Below are positions 25,337-32,730 of a DNA stretch of 39,344 nt, piece after piece. How positions within the stretch are numbered: position 1 is the stretch's first letter; each line of letters begins with the position of its first letter. The translations under genes and the position numbers were made by a program. A model generated the notes under the pieces. It ran no database searches and was not told the origin of the DNA. It saw only the letters and a program-made list of their open reading frames with translations. The DNA lies in contig CANBYM010000018.1 in the NCBI GenBank assembly GCA_947373605.1, positions 1-39,344 on the forward strand, given 5' to 3'. Source of the stretch: Comamonadaceae bacterium (GTDB taxonomy: Bacteria > Pseudomonadota > Gammaproteobacteria > Burkholderiales > Burkholderiaceae_C).

Positions 25337-25939
25337 ATGACTTCGCCAAGTGTTTTGTTGATCGATGACCACGCCATGTTTCGCTCCGGGCTGAACATGG
25401 TGATCAAGGCCGCAATGCCGCAGGCCAATATCCATGAGGCGGGCTCGTTACAGGAGGCCATTGACATCGCCCCAGAGGCACTCGATGTAGTGTTGCTGGA
25501 CATCAATCTTCAAGGCCTGAGCGGGCTTGAGGGTATTGAGCTGCTGCAACGCAAGTGGCCGCAGGTCCCGATCCTAATGCTGTCAGCGCAAAATGAGCCT
25601 GAGACCGTACGCAGGGCATTGGCCCGCGGTGCCGCGGGCTTCATCTCTAAGGCCGAGTCGGCAGAACATATTGTGCAAGCCTTGTACGAGGTGCTGCAGG
25701 GTACCTTTGTTGAACTGCAAGTTTCGGTGGATCAGAATGTTGCGCCGCGACTGACGCTACGCCAATGCGAGGTGCTGGACTTGCTGGGCCAGGGCCTATC
25801 CAACAAACTTATAGCACGCAAGTTGTCGCTGTCTGACAATACCGTGCGCCGCCACGTTCAGGATATTCTGGCATTTTTCAATGTTGTCAGTCGTGCCGAG
25901 GCGGTTTCGGCTGCGCGTAAACAGCGCTTTATCAGTTAG
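25337..25939 (+). CDS. NarL/LuxR-family response regulator
   Basis: A 200-residue two-component response regulator. The receiver domain has Asp10/Asp11, the phospho-acceptor Asp55 (VVLLDIN), Ser83 (MLSAQ) and Lys105 (ISKAES). A LuxR-type helix-turn-helix follows at about 140-195 (LTLRQCEVLDLLGQGLSNKLIARKL, DNTVRRHVQDIL). Such proteins bind inverted repeats as dimers. The start at ATG 25337 gives the normal MTSPSVLLIDDH opening; a longer reading from 25256 would run through the operator. It is divergent from tpsA and followed 28 bases later by the histidine kinase. It is the best candidate to bind the palindrome found at five local promoters, including its own. Confidence 0.9.
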   Translation: MTSPSVLLIDDHAMFRSGLNMVIKAAMPQANIHEAGSLQEAIDIAPEALDVVLLDINLQGLSGLEGIELLQRKWPQVPILMLSAQNEPETVRRALARGAAGFISKAESAEHIVQALYEVLQGTFVELQVSVDQNVAPRLTLRQCEVLDLLGQGLSNKLIARKLSLSDNTVRRHVQDILAFFNVVSRAEAVSAARKQRFIS

Positions 25940-25967
25940 ACAGGTAACGTTTGAAATTGCTTACGCC

Positions 25968-27725
25968 ATGAGGAAAAATCTGCTTCACCTGCCGCAAGAG
26001 CGCGTTTTGGTGGAGCAGTTGCGGTTGGTGCTGGATGGAATCAGTACGTCCCTTGTGCCAGTTATCCTCAGCGTTCTGGTGGTGGTATGGATTCTGCGCA
26101 ATGACAGTGACACCATCCGCTTAACTGTTTGGGCAATGGCACAGGTAGCAGCTAACCTCAATACGGCACGCATTGCGCGATTGGGTTTGCGCAAATCTAT
26201 TGCAGAAAGCCAAGCGCACCAGACGGTTCATGAACTGATGGCGGTCCTGGCAGTTGAAGGCGCACTTTGGGGCACACTTGCGTGGATAGCTTTGGACAAA
26301 GCATCCATTGGCAGCAGCTTTCTGGTGTTGGCGATCATTACGGGGATGGTGGGCGGTGCAGCGTCGATTCAGGGTGCTATTGTTGCGGTATACCTTTCGT
26401 TTCTTTTGCCCGCAGTTTTACTAGTGGGGGCAAAGCTATGGGTTTTGGGCGATACCGTTCATCAAGGGCTACTCTGGGGTCTGGTGCTGTTTACGGTAAT
26501 GATGTTTGGGCAGGCTAAGCGAATCGCCCGCACCGTGCGAAGGTCGATTGAGCTGCGGTTTGAAAATGCGGAGTTAGTACAAAAGTTGCGTGTGGAAACC
26601 GAGACATCAGACTCAGCACGACGGTCGGCCGAAATTGCTAATGTGGCCAAGTCAAGATTTTTAGCCAGTGCCAGCCACGATCTTCGTCAGCCGATTCATG
26701 CGCAGGGATTGTTTCTGGATGTACTGTCGCGCACGGAGTTAAACCGCGCACAACGCGAACTGCTCGCCAGTGCGGGCGCGGCAAGCAGTGCGGCGGCCGA
26801 GATGCTGAACACCTTGCTGGATTTCTCCAGAATCGAAGCGGGTGTGGTCGAGCCTCAGATTCAGGCGTTTATGGTGCAACCGCTCCTCAATAAAATTGAG
26901 CGCGAGTTTGTGCAGCAGGCCGATGCAAAAGGGCTGCAATACCGATCGCGCGAAAGTGCTCTGGTACTGCACTCCGACCCAGCGCTGATTGAACTGATAT
27001 TGCGCAATCTTGTCTCCAACGCCATCCGCTATTGTGAGGACGGGGGCTTGTTGGTGACATGCCGCAGGCGCGCAAACCAAGCGGTACTAGAAGTCTTTGA
27101 CACCGGCATAGGCATAGAGGCCTCACAGCAAAGTGCAGTGTTCCGAGAATTTCACCAGCTAGGCAATCCCGAGCGGGATCGTGCCAAGGGCCTCGGCCTT
27201 GGCCTGGCCATTGTGGACGGTATGGCGCGCACCTTGGGGCATGGGTTGTCTTTGCAATCTCAACAAGGGCGCGGTAGCGTATTTCGCTTGACTGTTCCGA
27301 TCGCTACTCCTGACCAGCCCATCATGCCGTTTGTAGCAGACCTGCGTGTGAAAAAGCAGCTCAATGTGCGCATCTTGGTTGTGGATGATGACGCATCCGT
27401 GCGCCACAGCATGCTGCACTTATTGCGCGATTGGGGTTGTGAGTGCGAGGCGGTCGAGTCCATTGAGGATGCGCTCGCTCTGGTGCAGCAGTGGGTGCCA
27501 GAGGTTGTCATCAGCGACTACCGTCTGCGTAACCATCGCACGGGAGTTGAAGTCATTGCGGGCTTGCGTGCGGTATTGGGTCAGGATCTGCCAGCGCTAC
27601 TCATTACGGGGGATACCGCGCCCCAGCGCCTGCGTGAAGCGGTGGGCAGTGGCTTGCCGCTGCTGCACAAACCGGTGTCACCCAATAGCCTATACCGAGA
27701 ACTTGTAGCACTGCTCCCGGCCTGA
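25968..27725 (+). CDS. hybrid sensor histidine kinase
   Basis: A 585-residue membrane-bound hybrid kinase. The N-terminal 190 residues hold about six hydrophobic helices with little periplasmic sequence (for example TSLVPVILSVLVVVWILRN, FLVLAIITGMVGGAASIQG), suggesting a membrane-embedded sensor. A coiled linker leads to the HisKA domain with phospho-accepting His237 (SASHDLRQP). The ATPase domain shows NLVSNAIRY (N box), FDTGIGIE (G1) and GLGLGLAI (G2). A C-terminal receiver has Asp517 (VVISDYR) and Lys in LLHKPVSP. It is paired with the upstream response regulator. The signal is unknown. The receiver may tune phosphoflow or act as a phosphate sink. Confidence 0.9.
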   Translation: MRKNLLHLPQERVLVEQLRLVLDGISTSLVPVILSVLVVVWILRNDSDTIRLTVWAMAQVAANLNTARIARLGLRKSIAESQAHQTVHELMAVLAVEGALWGTLAWIALDKASIGSSFLVLAIITGMVGGAASIQGAIVAVYLSFLLPAVLLVGAKLWVLGDTVHQGLLWGLVLFTVMMFGQAKRIARTVRRSIELRFENAELVQKLRVETETSDSARRSAEIANVAKSRFLASASHDLRQPIHAQGLFLDVLSRTELNRAQRELLASAGAASSAAAEMLNTLLDFSRIEAGVVEPQIQAFMVQPLLNKIEREFVQQADAKGLQYRSRESALVLHSDPALIELILRNLVSNAIRYCEDGGLLVTCRRRANQAVLEVFDTGIGIEASQQSAVFREFHQLGNPERDRAKGLGLGLAIVDGMARTLGHGLSLQSQQGRGSVFRLTVPIATPDQPIMPFVADLRVKKQLNVRILVVDDDASVRHSMLHLLRDWGCECEAVESIEDALALVQQWVPEVVISDYRLRNHRTGVEVIAGLRAVLGQDLPALLITGDTAPQRLREAVGSGLPLLHKPVSPNSLYRELVALLPA

Positions 27726-27778
27726 GAAATACTCATTTGGAGAGTCTTTAAAAATCAGCTTTGATCTGAATATGAGAC

Positions 27779-27823
27779 TGGTCCAAATGGACCATATGAA
27801 AAGCACTATGGTTTAGTTAGACT
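27779..27823 (+). promoter_or_regulatory. shared-operator promoter of the PEP-CTERM gene
   Basis: TGGTCCAAATGGACCA (27779-27794) is followed by 23 bases and TAGACT (27818-27823). The interval (TATGAAAAGCA...GTTTAG) is close to that of the SBBP lipoprotein promoter. The predicted start near 27830 leaves a leader of about 140 bases. Confidence 0.68.
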
Positions 27824-27846
27824 GTACGCGTTGAGCAGAAAATCCA

Positions 27847-27871
27847 TTGGCGAGTTGATACCCAACGCCAA
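27847..27871 (+). other. hairpin in the PEP-CTERM gene leader
   Basis: TTGGC-GA-GTTG pairs with CAAC-GCCAA around a short loop (nine pairs with a two-base bulge). It lies in the predicted 5' leader, about 100 bases before the start codon. It could affect message stability; no T-run follows, so it is not a terminator. Confidence 0.35.
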
Positions 27872-27970
27872 ACAATTTATGAAGAGTACTGTTAATTTTT
27901 TCTTTTAAATATCTCTGTTAAAGCGGTGTAGTTCTCTGCATTGTTAATTGGCTCAACTGAAAGAGTACAA

Positions 27971-28645
27971 ATGAAGATGAAAAAACGCGCACTACGCATT
28001 TTTGCCTTGGCACTGCTGGCGGGTTGCACAGTATCCAAAGCAGCCATCGTGCAATGGGACGTTAATGCTTCGTCAAGCAAAACGCCTGGCGAAATCGTGA
28101 CGGGATACTTTGACTATGACACGGTGAATCAACAGATTACCGACTTCAATGTCCTGGTATCTGGAATATCGAATTCAAATACGATAAAAACCAGTGATTT
28201 TGTGTCTGGTGGATTCTCCGCACCTACATCATTTTCCTTCCAGTCAACTGATCCTGGTGGGGGTGCGCGTTTCATAACATTGAATCGTAATCCACTCCCG
28301 CCTTCGCTCAATTTCGTATCAAGAAATGGTGGTGTGCCCACTACTGGACTTACTTTGTACATGAATATGCCTTACCCTGCTCCCTTGGACGGAAGTGTGA
28401 GTTTTTACAATATTTCGGGTAGCAATCCACTACCATCGTATTGGGAAGTCATTTATCCGAGCCAAGGCGTTTTTAGAAATCCTACAATTTCTGAAAACGA
28501 CATTGACATTGGATCAATCACATACAAAGGTGTTGTCGGGGGTGCTGTAGCACCGGTCCCTGAGCCCGAAACATATGCCTTGCTGCTTGCTGGGCTGGGT
28601 TTAATTGGTGTTGCTGTTAAACGCCGCAAGGCCAGACAAGCGTAG
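27971..28645 (+). CDS. PEP-CTERM sorting-domain protein
   Basis: A 224-residue exported protein ending in a classic PEP-CTERM signal: VPEPETYALLLAGLGLIGVA followed by the basic VKRRKARQA. An exosortase (not in this window) would recognise it, usually in bacteria making exopolysaccharide or floc matrix. The N-terminus is a signal peptide (ALALLAGCTVSKA); the GC within it could be read as a lipobox, but cleavage at SKA-A fits better. The body (AIVQWDVNASSSKTPGEIVTGYFDYDT...) is a beta-rich domain typical of such proteins with no known activity. The ATG at 27971 is used. The upstream operator groups it with the adhesin regulon. Confidence 0.87.
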   Translation: MKMKKRALRIFALALLAGCTVSKAAIVQWDVNASSSKTPGEIVTGYFDYDTVNQQITDFNVLVSGISNSNTIKTSDFVSGGFSAPTSFSFQSTDPGGGARFITLNRNPLPPSLNFVSRNGGVPTTGLTLYMNMPYPAPLDGSVSFYNISGSNPLPSYWEVIYPSQGVFRNPTISENDIDIGSITYKGVVGGAVAPVPEPETYALLLAGLGLIGVAVKRRKARQA

Positions 28646-28821
28646 TTGCTTTGGGCATTGATAAGCACAGGCGTTAGCAGTGTACTGAGAAAGCCTCATA
28701 AAATTAATCTGACGAAAAATCGGCAATCCAAGCTGTTGATGAGCACGTCGATTATCCAAAATACACGAGATCGGCGACTCAAGGTTTCCAATGGAAAATG
28801 CAATTGTTGTGGTCTGTTCAG

Positions 28822-28858
28822 GCCGATTGAATCTTGACCCTGTCGAGATTCAATCGGC
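28822..28858. repeat. 13-bp perfect inverted repeat
   Basis: GCCGATTGAATCT (28822-28834) and AGATTCAATCGGC (28846-28858) form a perfect 13-bp stem around 11 bases. No T-run follows. It lies in the 560-base gap between the PEP-CTERM gene and the small ORF at 29208. I see no gene in that gap apart from this hairpin and the terminator at 29046. A transposon end or a regulator site are possible. Confidence 0.6.
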
Positions 28859-29045
28859 GCCAACAATCTCTCAAATACTCTCGGTCAGCACTTTGCTGAA
28901 AAAACGACTATCGGACAGAGAATGCATTAAAAACCGCGCCATTTCAGCCAGGAAACTTCATTTTTCAATGCGGGACAAGTGTCTCGCGGTCAAAGTTTGC
29001 CTGGGTGTCGTGACAAATTTTAATTAAAGTCGTAAAAAGCTCATT

Positions 29046-29078
29046 GCCCGCAGGTTCTCCCAGCTTAGCGGGCTTTTT
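29046..29078 (+). terminator. rho-independent terminator
   Basis: GCCCGC (29046-29051) pairs with GCGGGC (29068-29073), followed by five T. It is about 400 bases after the PEP-CTERM gene and could be its distal terminator or that of a lost gene. Confidence 0.6.
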
Positions 29079-29207
29079 ATTGCTTCAAGTAGTCTCCGAC
29101 AGTAACATGCCGCTACGAACTTGGAAGCAATCTTTGGCGGACTTTGTCCACATTCCAGAGACAGCCCCGGGGACTGTCAGTTAGACTGGACCAAAGGAAA
29201 CAACACT

Positions 29208-29378
29208 ATGGCCGGCGTATTTGGAAAAGATCCCAACATGAAACGAAAAGGGAGCCAGCAGGAGTTGGATCGCATCATGGGCGAACGTGCCCGCAACAAG
29301 GCTGCCGCGGCGGCTAAGTTTCGGCAAAAGAAGCCGGAATCCGCTGCGCCACACCAGGCGGAGCCACTCAAAACCTGA
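29208..29378 (+). CDS. small basic hypothetical protein
   Basis: A 56-residue, highly charged protein (MAGVFGKDPNMKRKGSQQEL..., then an Ala/Lys/Arg-rich helix RARNKAAAAAKFRQKK). A good ribosome-binding site (AAAGGAAA) precedes the ATG. It is probably soluble and could bind nucleic acid because of its charge, but no family is recognised. It stands alone between the terminator at 29046 and a 190-base stretch in which I see nothing. Confidence 0.5.
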   Translation: MAGVFGKDPNMKRKGSQQELDRIMGERARNKAAAAAKFRQKKPESAAPHQAEPLKT

Positions 29379-29568
29379 ACCACCCTGCGGCGGATGCGAG
29401 GCCCGCCGTTTGATTGCAACTCTGCACAAAACGCAATAGGGGATGGCGAAGTCGGGCCAGAACCTAGTGTCCAAGAATGTCATCCCATTGGTTACCGGCA
29501 GTCCAGCGTGTTGCCGATGAGGGGTTTTTAGAGCGCTTCGCGTTTACCGCGACAGCCGTCATAAGTTG

Positions 29569-29817
29569 CTATCTTCTCGAAGCCAAAAAATGCATCCGAG
29601 TTCCTTCTTGAATTCTGCATTGTGGTGGTGACCTGACCAGCAGGTTCTTCTGGTCGGCCAGAATGCGATTGACGGCATTTATCTCCGCCCGAGTCAGACC
29701 AAAGTAGTCAGGAACAAGGCGCTTCGGCATAGCTGCGCCGCACTTGGCTTCAAAGTCAGCAGTTTTTTTCTGGTTGCACAAAGTGATCAGCGTATCCACT
29801 TCGTCTTTGGTCAGCAC
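29569..29817 (-). CDS. hypothetical protein, possibly a gene fragment
   Basis: An 82-residue frame starting at GTG (LTKDEVDTLITLCNQKKTAD...). The first 60 residues look protein-like (PDYFGLTRAEINAVNRILAD). The frame stays open upstream (FYKLTGAD) to a stop without an ATG, and the last 20 residues are rich in Arg and look non-native. It may be a truncated gene. No family recognised. Confidence 0.35.
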   Translation of the reverse strand: MLTKDEVDTLITLCNQKKTADFEAKCGAAMPKRLVPDYFGLTRAEINAVNRILADQKNLLVRSPPQCRIQEGTRMHFLASRR

Positions 29818-29925
29818 ATCGGCACCTGTCAGCTTGTAAAAGTTACTTTACAGCCTATCTAGGCCTAGTTATTGTGTCAATCAATTCCTTGCCCACTTTT
29901 GTCCTTATAGGCAAACCAATTTCAA

Positions 29926-30063
29926 ATGCAGCAGACGTTTTATATGTTCGTTACTGAACATATACTGAGTAAGTTTGTAGCGGAAATCGATCGCCACGGA
30001 GTGAGCGCGGCAACAAGAGAAATAGGCGCCGCTTTAAAGCAATGCAACAGTGGAATGGAATAA
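29926..30063 (+). CDS. small hypothetical ORF
   Basis: A 45-residue frame (MQQTFYMFVTEHILSKFVAE...) containing an amphipathic helix. It has plausible amino-acid content but no clear ribosome-binding site and no recognised family. It lies in AT-rich DNA just upstream of the 65-residue ORF on the same strand. Confidence 0.25.
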   Translation: MQQTFYMFVTEHILSKFVAEIDRHGVSAATREIGAALKQCNSGME

Positions 30064-30132
30064 AAACCGCATTTGGACGGGATTTATTTTCCCCAATTTT
30101 ATTTGTTGATTATTTTTTGAAATGGTCTGACC

Positions 30133-30330
30133 ATGGGCTACGAATTTCTAATTGTTCAGGTACTGCGCGCAAATGCTTTGGTGCTAGGAATGGACGCCTT
30201 AACGCGCGAACGTGTTGCCGATGTTGCGAAGGCTTTGACTCATATCGCTGACCTTATCGAGGCTGGCGAAGATAGTAAGGACGACTTGTTTACTCAGGAT
30301 TTCAGGGACTCAGTTCGCTCAGTGCTGTAG
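30133..30330 (+). CDS. small hypothetical protein
   Basis: A 65-residue predicted helical acidic protein (ALTRERVADVAKALTHIADL...SKDDLFTQDFRDSV). Amino-acid composition is natural for a soluble protein. The ribosome-binding site is weak. No family is recognised. It lies just before the IS605-like remnant. Confidence 0.4.
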   Translation: MGYEFLIVQVLRANALVLGMDALTRERVADVAKALTHIADLIEAGEDSKDDLFTQDFRDSVRSVL

Positions 30331-30404
30331 CAACGTGACGGCGCTTGAACGAATTTTTTCCCAGTCGTGTTTGGCCCTTACCCTAGGACCACGAACCTGA
30401 TCAA

Positions 30405-30473
30405 TCACCCGTCCTTGAGATATTTGTGCCAGTGCCTAAGCACATAAGGGATCTGCCCTCTGTACTTTCTTGA
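30405..30473 (-). pseudogene. C-terminal fragment of a paralogue of the 31088-31498 gene
   Basis: On the minus strand this encodes KYRGQIPYVLRHWHKYLKDG and a stop. The intact gene at 31088-31498 ends KYKRQIPYVLRHWPLHMQWEWS. The DNA of 30428-30470 and 31118-31160 is also clearly similar. The rest of this copy is missing, replaced by the IS605-like end and tnpB remnant, so the transposon appears to have cut a tandem duplicate. Confidence 0.75.
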
Positions 30474-30474
30474 C

Positions 30475-30536
30475 TTCCTCCCCCACCTTGGCCTTCGGCC
30501 ACCGCTTGCGCGGGAAGGAGGGGGGTTCCTACGGCG
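30475..30536 (-). mobile_element. right end of an IS200/IS605-type element
   Basis: A GC-rich, strongly foldable segment directly after the tnpB stop. It has a GGCCTTCGGCC hairpin inside complementary CTTCCTCCCCC / GGAAGGAGGGGG arms. Structured right ends of this kind are typical of IS605-group elements and form the 3' scaffold of the TnpB guide RNA (omega RNA). It abuts the interrupted paralogue fragment. Confidence 0.6.
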
Positions 30537-31103
30537 CTACGAATGAGAAACCTCATGCATAGTCGCTTCGGTGGATTCCTGCTTCACAGAGGCTAATTGT
30601 GCTTTGGTCTTGCGACCTTGGCCAGAGCCCTCCTCTGCAAAGGCTAACAAGCGCTGTCCGCGCTCTAAAACATTGATTGCGCCGACCACATCGGCATTGG
30701 CGATATAGCCGCAATCCACGCACAAAAATCGTGTTTGCGTAAGCCGGTTGTCTGCGCTCCCGTGGCCGCAGCTCGGGCAAGTCTGACTGGTGTGATGCGA
30801 CGCAACCGTCAGCAGCATGCCGCCGTTCCAAGCCATTTTGTACTTCAGTTGCCGCCTGAATTCGCCCCAGCCCTGATCGAGGATAGAGCGGTTGAGTCCA
30901 GCCTTTTTCTTGACCCGCTTGCCGTGCCGTTCGCTATTGCCTTTGGAAGACCTGGACATATTCCGAACCTGCAAATCCTCAATGCAGACGAGCGCGTGGT
31001 TTTGGCTGATCGTTGTAGTGGTCTTGTGCTGCGCGCTAAGGAATTTAAGCCCAAGCTGTCTTAGATGGCTTGGGCCTTTTTTATTCCTTAACTCCACTCC
31101 CAC
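30537..31103 (-). pseudogene. tnpB: truncated TnpB, C-terminal part
   Basis: An open frame of 188 codons. From about codon 26 it matches the C-terminal half of TnpB, the RNA-guided nuclease of IS605-family elements. HALVCIEDLQVRNM holds the RuvC-II glutamate. SGLN-type sequence (KAGLNRSILDQGWGEFRRQL) follows, then the zinc ribbon CPSCG...CVDCG, and ANADVVGAINVLERG holds the RuvC-III aspartate. The N-terminal ~200 residues with the RuvC-I aspartate are missing, so no nuclease activity is expected. The first 25 codons derive from the intergenic hairpin and the end of the neighbouring gene. No TnpA is present. Confidence 0.85.
31048..31083 (+). terminator. hairpin with T-run
   Basis: GCCCAAGC (31049-31056) pairs with GCTTGGGC (31068-31075), followed by six T on the plus strand. 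On the minus strand the T-run is weak. It lies just after the 3' end of the phosphoesterase operon and at the tnpB junction. Confidence 0.55.
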
Positions 31104-31498
31104 TGCATATGCAACGGCCAGTGCCTGAGCACATAAGGTATCTGCCGTTTGTACTTTTCCTCAAGCATCTCCAACCCTATTAACGACTTGAAGAACAGCG
31201 CAGCCCGCACGATCCCCTTGAAATAGTCCTCCGTGCTCACCTGCGGCCGCTCGATCCACTCCACCACATTCGAGCGCGATACCTTTTCGTCTTCAACGTC
31301 GAGTTCAATCTTGCGCTCTAAGGGGTTCACAGCGTCAGGTGCCGTCCACTCCCGAAGGTCCCGAGAACATGGAACGACATGCAGCAGTGCTTCCACTTCC
31401 AGCAGCTGCTCCGCAGTCATGCACCCTGACTCGCGTAGCTCCAGCAAGAACTCCCACCCCCAGCGCAGTGCGCGCGTCTGTTCCATTCCAGTACTCAT
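31088..31498 (-). CDS. hypothetical protein, last gene of the phosphoesterase operon
   Basis: A 136-residue acidic soluble protein (EQTRALRWGWEFLLELRESG near the start, ending IPYVLRHWPLHMQWEWS). No signal peptide or membrane segment, and no family recognised. The ATG at 31498 overlaps the stop of the upstream HAD phosphatase (ATGA). The aromatic, basic C-terminus is conserved in the fragmentary second copy at 30405-30473, so the gene was once duplicated in tandem. Confidence 0.65.
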   Translation of the reverse strand: MSTGMEQTRALRWGWEFLLELRESGCMTAEQLLEVEALLHVVPCSRDLREWTAPDAVNPLERKIELDVEDEKVSRSNVVEWIERPQVSTEDYFKGIVRAALFFKSLIGLEMLEEKYKRQIPYVLRHWPLHMQWEWS

Positions 31499-32031
31499 TT
31501 TGAATGTCCCAACAGTATCTTTCTGGCCTTGGCAAGCTCCACACCTGTGAACCCGACCCCCACCTCGCAAATCACGACTCGTTTGTGGCCTTCATGAAAG
31601 CCATCACCCGAATGTTCGTCATCCAGTGCGACCCAGCTCCTCACATCACTGTGGGAACCCAGCCAAGCCTCAATCTGCTCTGCACGCGTAGATCGTGAGG
31701 TCTTCTTCGTTTCCCAATCCTCATGCAGCGACCGCAAGATAAAACATAGACCCGATTGCATCAGGATCTGCGACAGGTCTGCCTGGTTCAAGAGCCTAGT
31801 CCATGAAGTCGATAGCACGTAGCTAGGATTGAATTCCGTATGCAACGCCAGCAGGTTAGCCACCGCCGCCTTGTCGAATAGGTTGTCCCAAACGGCCCTG
31901 TAATGCTCCATGGGAACGCGACCGCTATTGACATCATCCAGTGCGTGGATGGCGTCATACCCGCCGGCTTTACCCGGAGCAGAGAGGCAGATCACGTCAT
32001 CGAAGTCGAGGAAGACAACGGGTTGACTCAT
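31495..32031 (-). CDS. small HAD-type phosphatase
   Basis: A 178-residue HAD-superfamily protein. Motif I is FLDFDDVIC (nucleophile and acid/base Asp), motif II is VLSTSWTRL, and the motif IV acidic pair lies in WVALDDEHSGD. This minimal form without a large cap resembles the HAD domain described in 'Swiss Army Knife' RNA repair proteins. Its two relatives in the same operon (37327 and 38738) share the D-x-D-G/D-V, S-T-S-W and A-L-D-D signature but differ elsewhere. The substrate is unknown. It is overlapped by the last gene and starts 25 bases after the upstream gene. Confidence 0.78.
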   Translation of the reverse strand: MSQPVVFLDFDDVICLSAPGKAGGYDAIHALDDVNSGRVPMEHYRAVWDNLFDKAAVANLLALHTEFNPSYVLSTSWTRLLNQADLSQILMQSGLCFILRSLHEDWETKKTSRSTRAEQIEAWLGSHSDVRSWVALDDEHSGDGFHEGHKRVVICEVGVGFTGVELAKARKILLGHSK

Positions 32032-32056
32032 TTACCTACCTTATCCTTTCTGGTTC

Positions 32057-32728
32057 TCACAGCCACCCCACGTCCCGCGTTCCGCCAATGAAATCCTCAA
32101 GGTCCCACGACCAGTGCGCGTCATGCACACCGATGCTGGGCCTGCCGCTATACCTCTGGCGCCGCTCGAATGCGCTCCTCAGTGGCTCAGGAATCTCTGA
32201 GCTTCGGATATACATACCGCCGTCGTACTTTTTGATGACCAATGGGTTCACCGGCGGGATCGCATCCACGCCCCACACACTGAGGTTCAAAGCGTGCTGG
32301 GCCAGATCCCAGATGTCTGAGTAACCCTTTCGCAGCTGGACGTCATCAATGAAGCCCTTAAGAGTCCCCTCTTCATGGCCAACGGTGCACACACCATCCT
32401 CGCGGGCGATGCGGCACATGGCCAGGCGGGTTGTCCCGCGCTGGTAGCCAGATTGGATGCCAATGTCCACTCGCAGGGATGCCCAGTCATCCGGCAACGG
32501 CACGAAGTCTTCGTCAAGTACGGTCACATCAATGCAGCGCGCAAGAAGGCCCCGCACGGGCTCGCTCCAGCGTGGGTAGTTGTGCAGCTGGGAACACACA
32601 TCCCTGCCATCTAGAAGGATCTCATAGCTGCTTATGGTGTTCAAGTTTGAAACGTTTCCAATCTCCCCCTGGTCGAAAACGATCCGCTCGCCGGCGGCTG
32701 TGGTCAGTGTCAAAAAGATGCGCAGCAC
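32057..32728 (-). CDS. hypothetical protein
   Basis: A 223-residue soluble protein, not recognised. It opens MLRIFLTLTTAAGERIVFDQ and has a mixed alpha/beta composition. There are no transmembrane segments, cysteine clusters or phosphatase motifs. It starts two bases after the metallophosphoesterase stop, so it is co-translated with that gene. Tryptophan-rich ends (HDAHWSWDLEDF) are notable. Any function would be a guess from operon context. Confidence 0.65.
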   Translation of the reverse strand: MLRIFLTLTTAAGERIVFDQGEIGNVSNLNTISSYEILLDGRDVCSQLHNYPRWSEPVRGLLARCIDVTVLDEDFVPLPDDWASLRVDIGIQSGYQRGTTRLAMCRIAREDGVCTVGHEEGTLKGFIDDVQLRKGYSDIWDLAQHALNLSVWGVDAIPPVNPLVIKKYDGGMYIRSSEIPEPLRSAFERRQRYSGRPSIGVHDAHWSWDLEDFIGGTRDVGWL

Positions 32729-32730
32729 GG

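Noticed and set aside
29160-29180. Palindrome GACAGCCCCGGGGACTGTC as a hairpin or operator
   Set aside because: It has no loop, contains a mismatch and no second copy was found; it does not resemble the shared operator.
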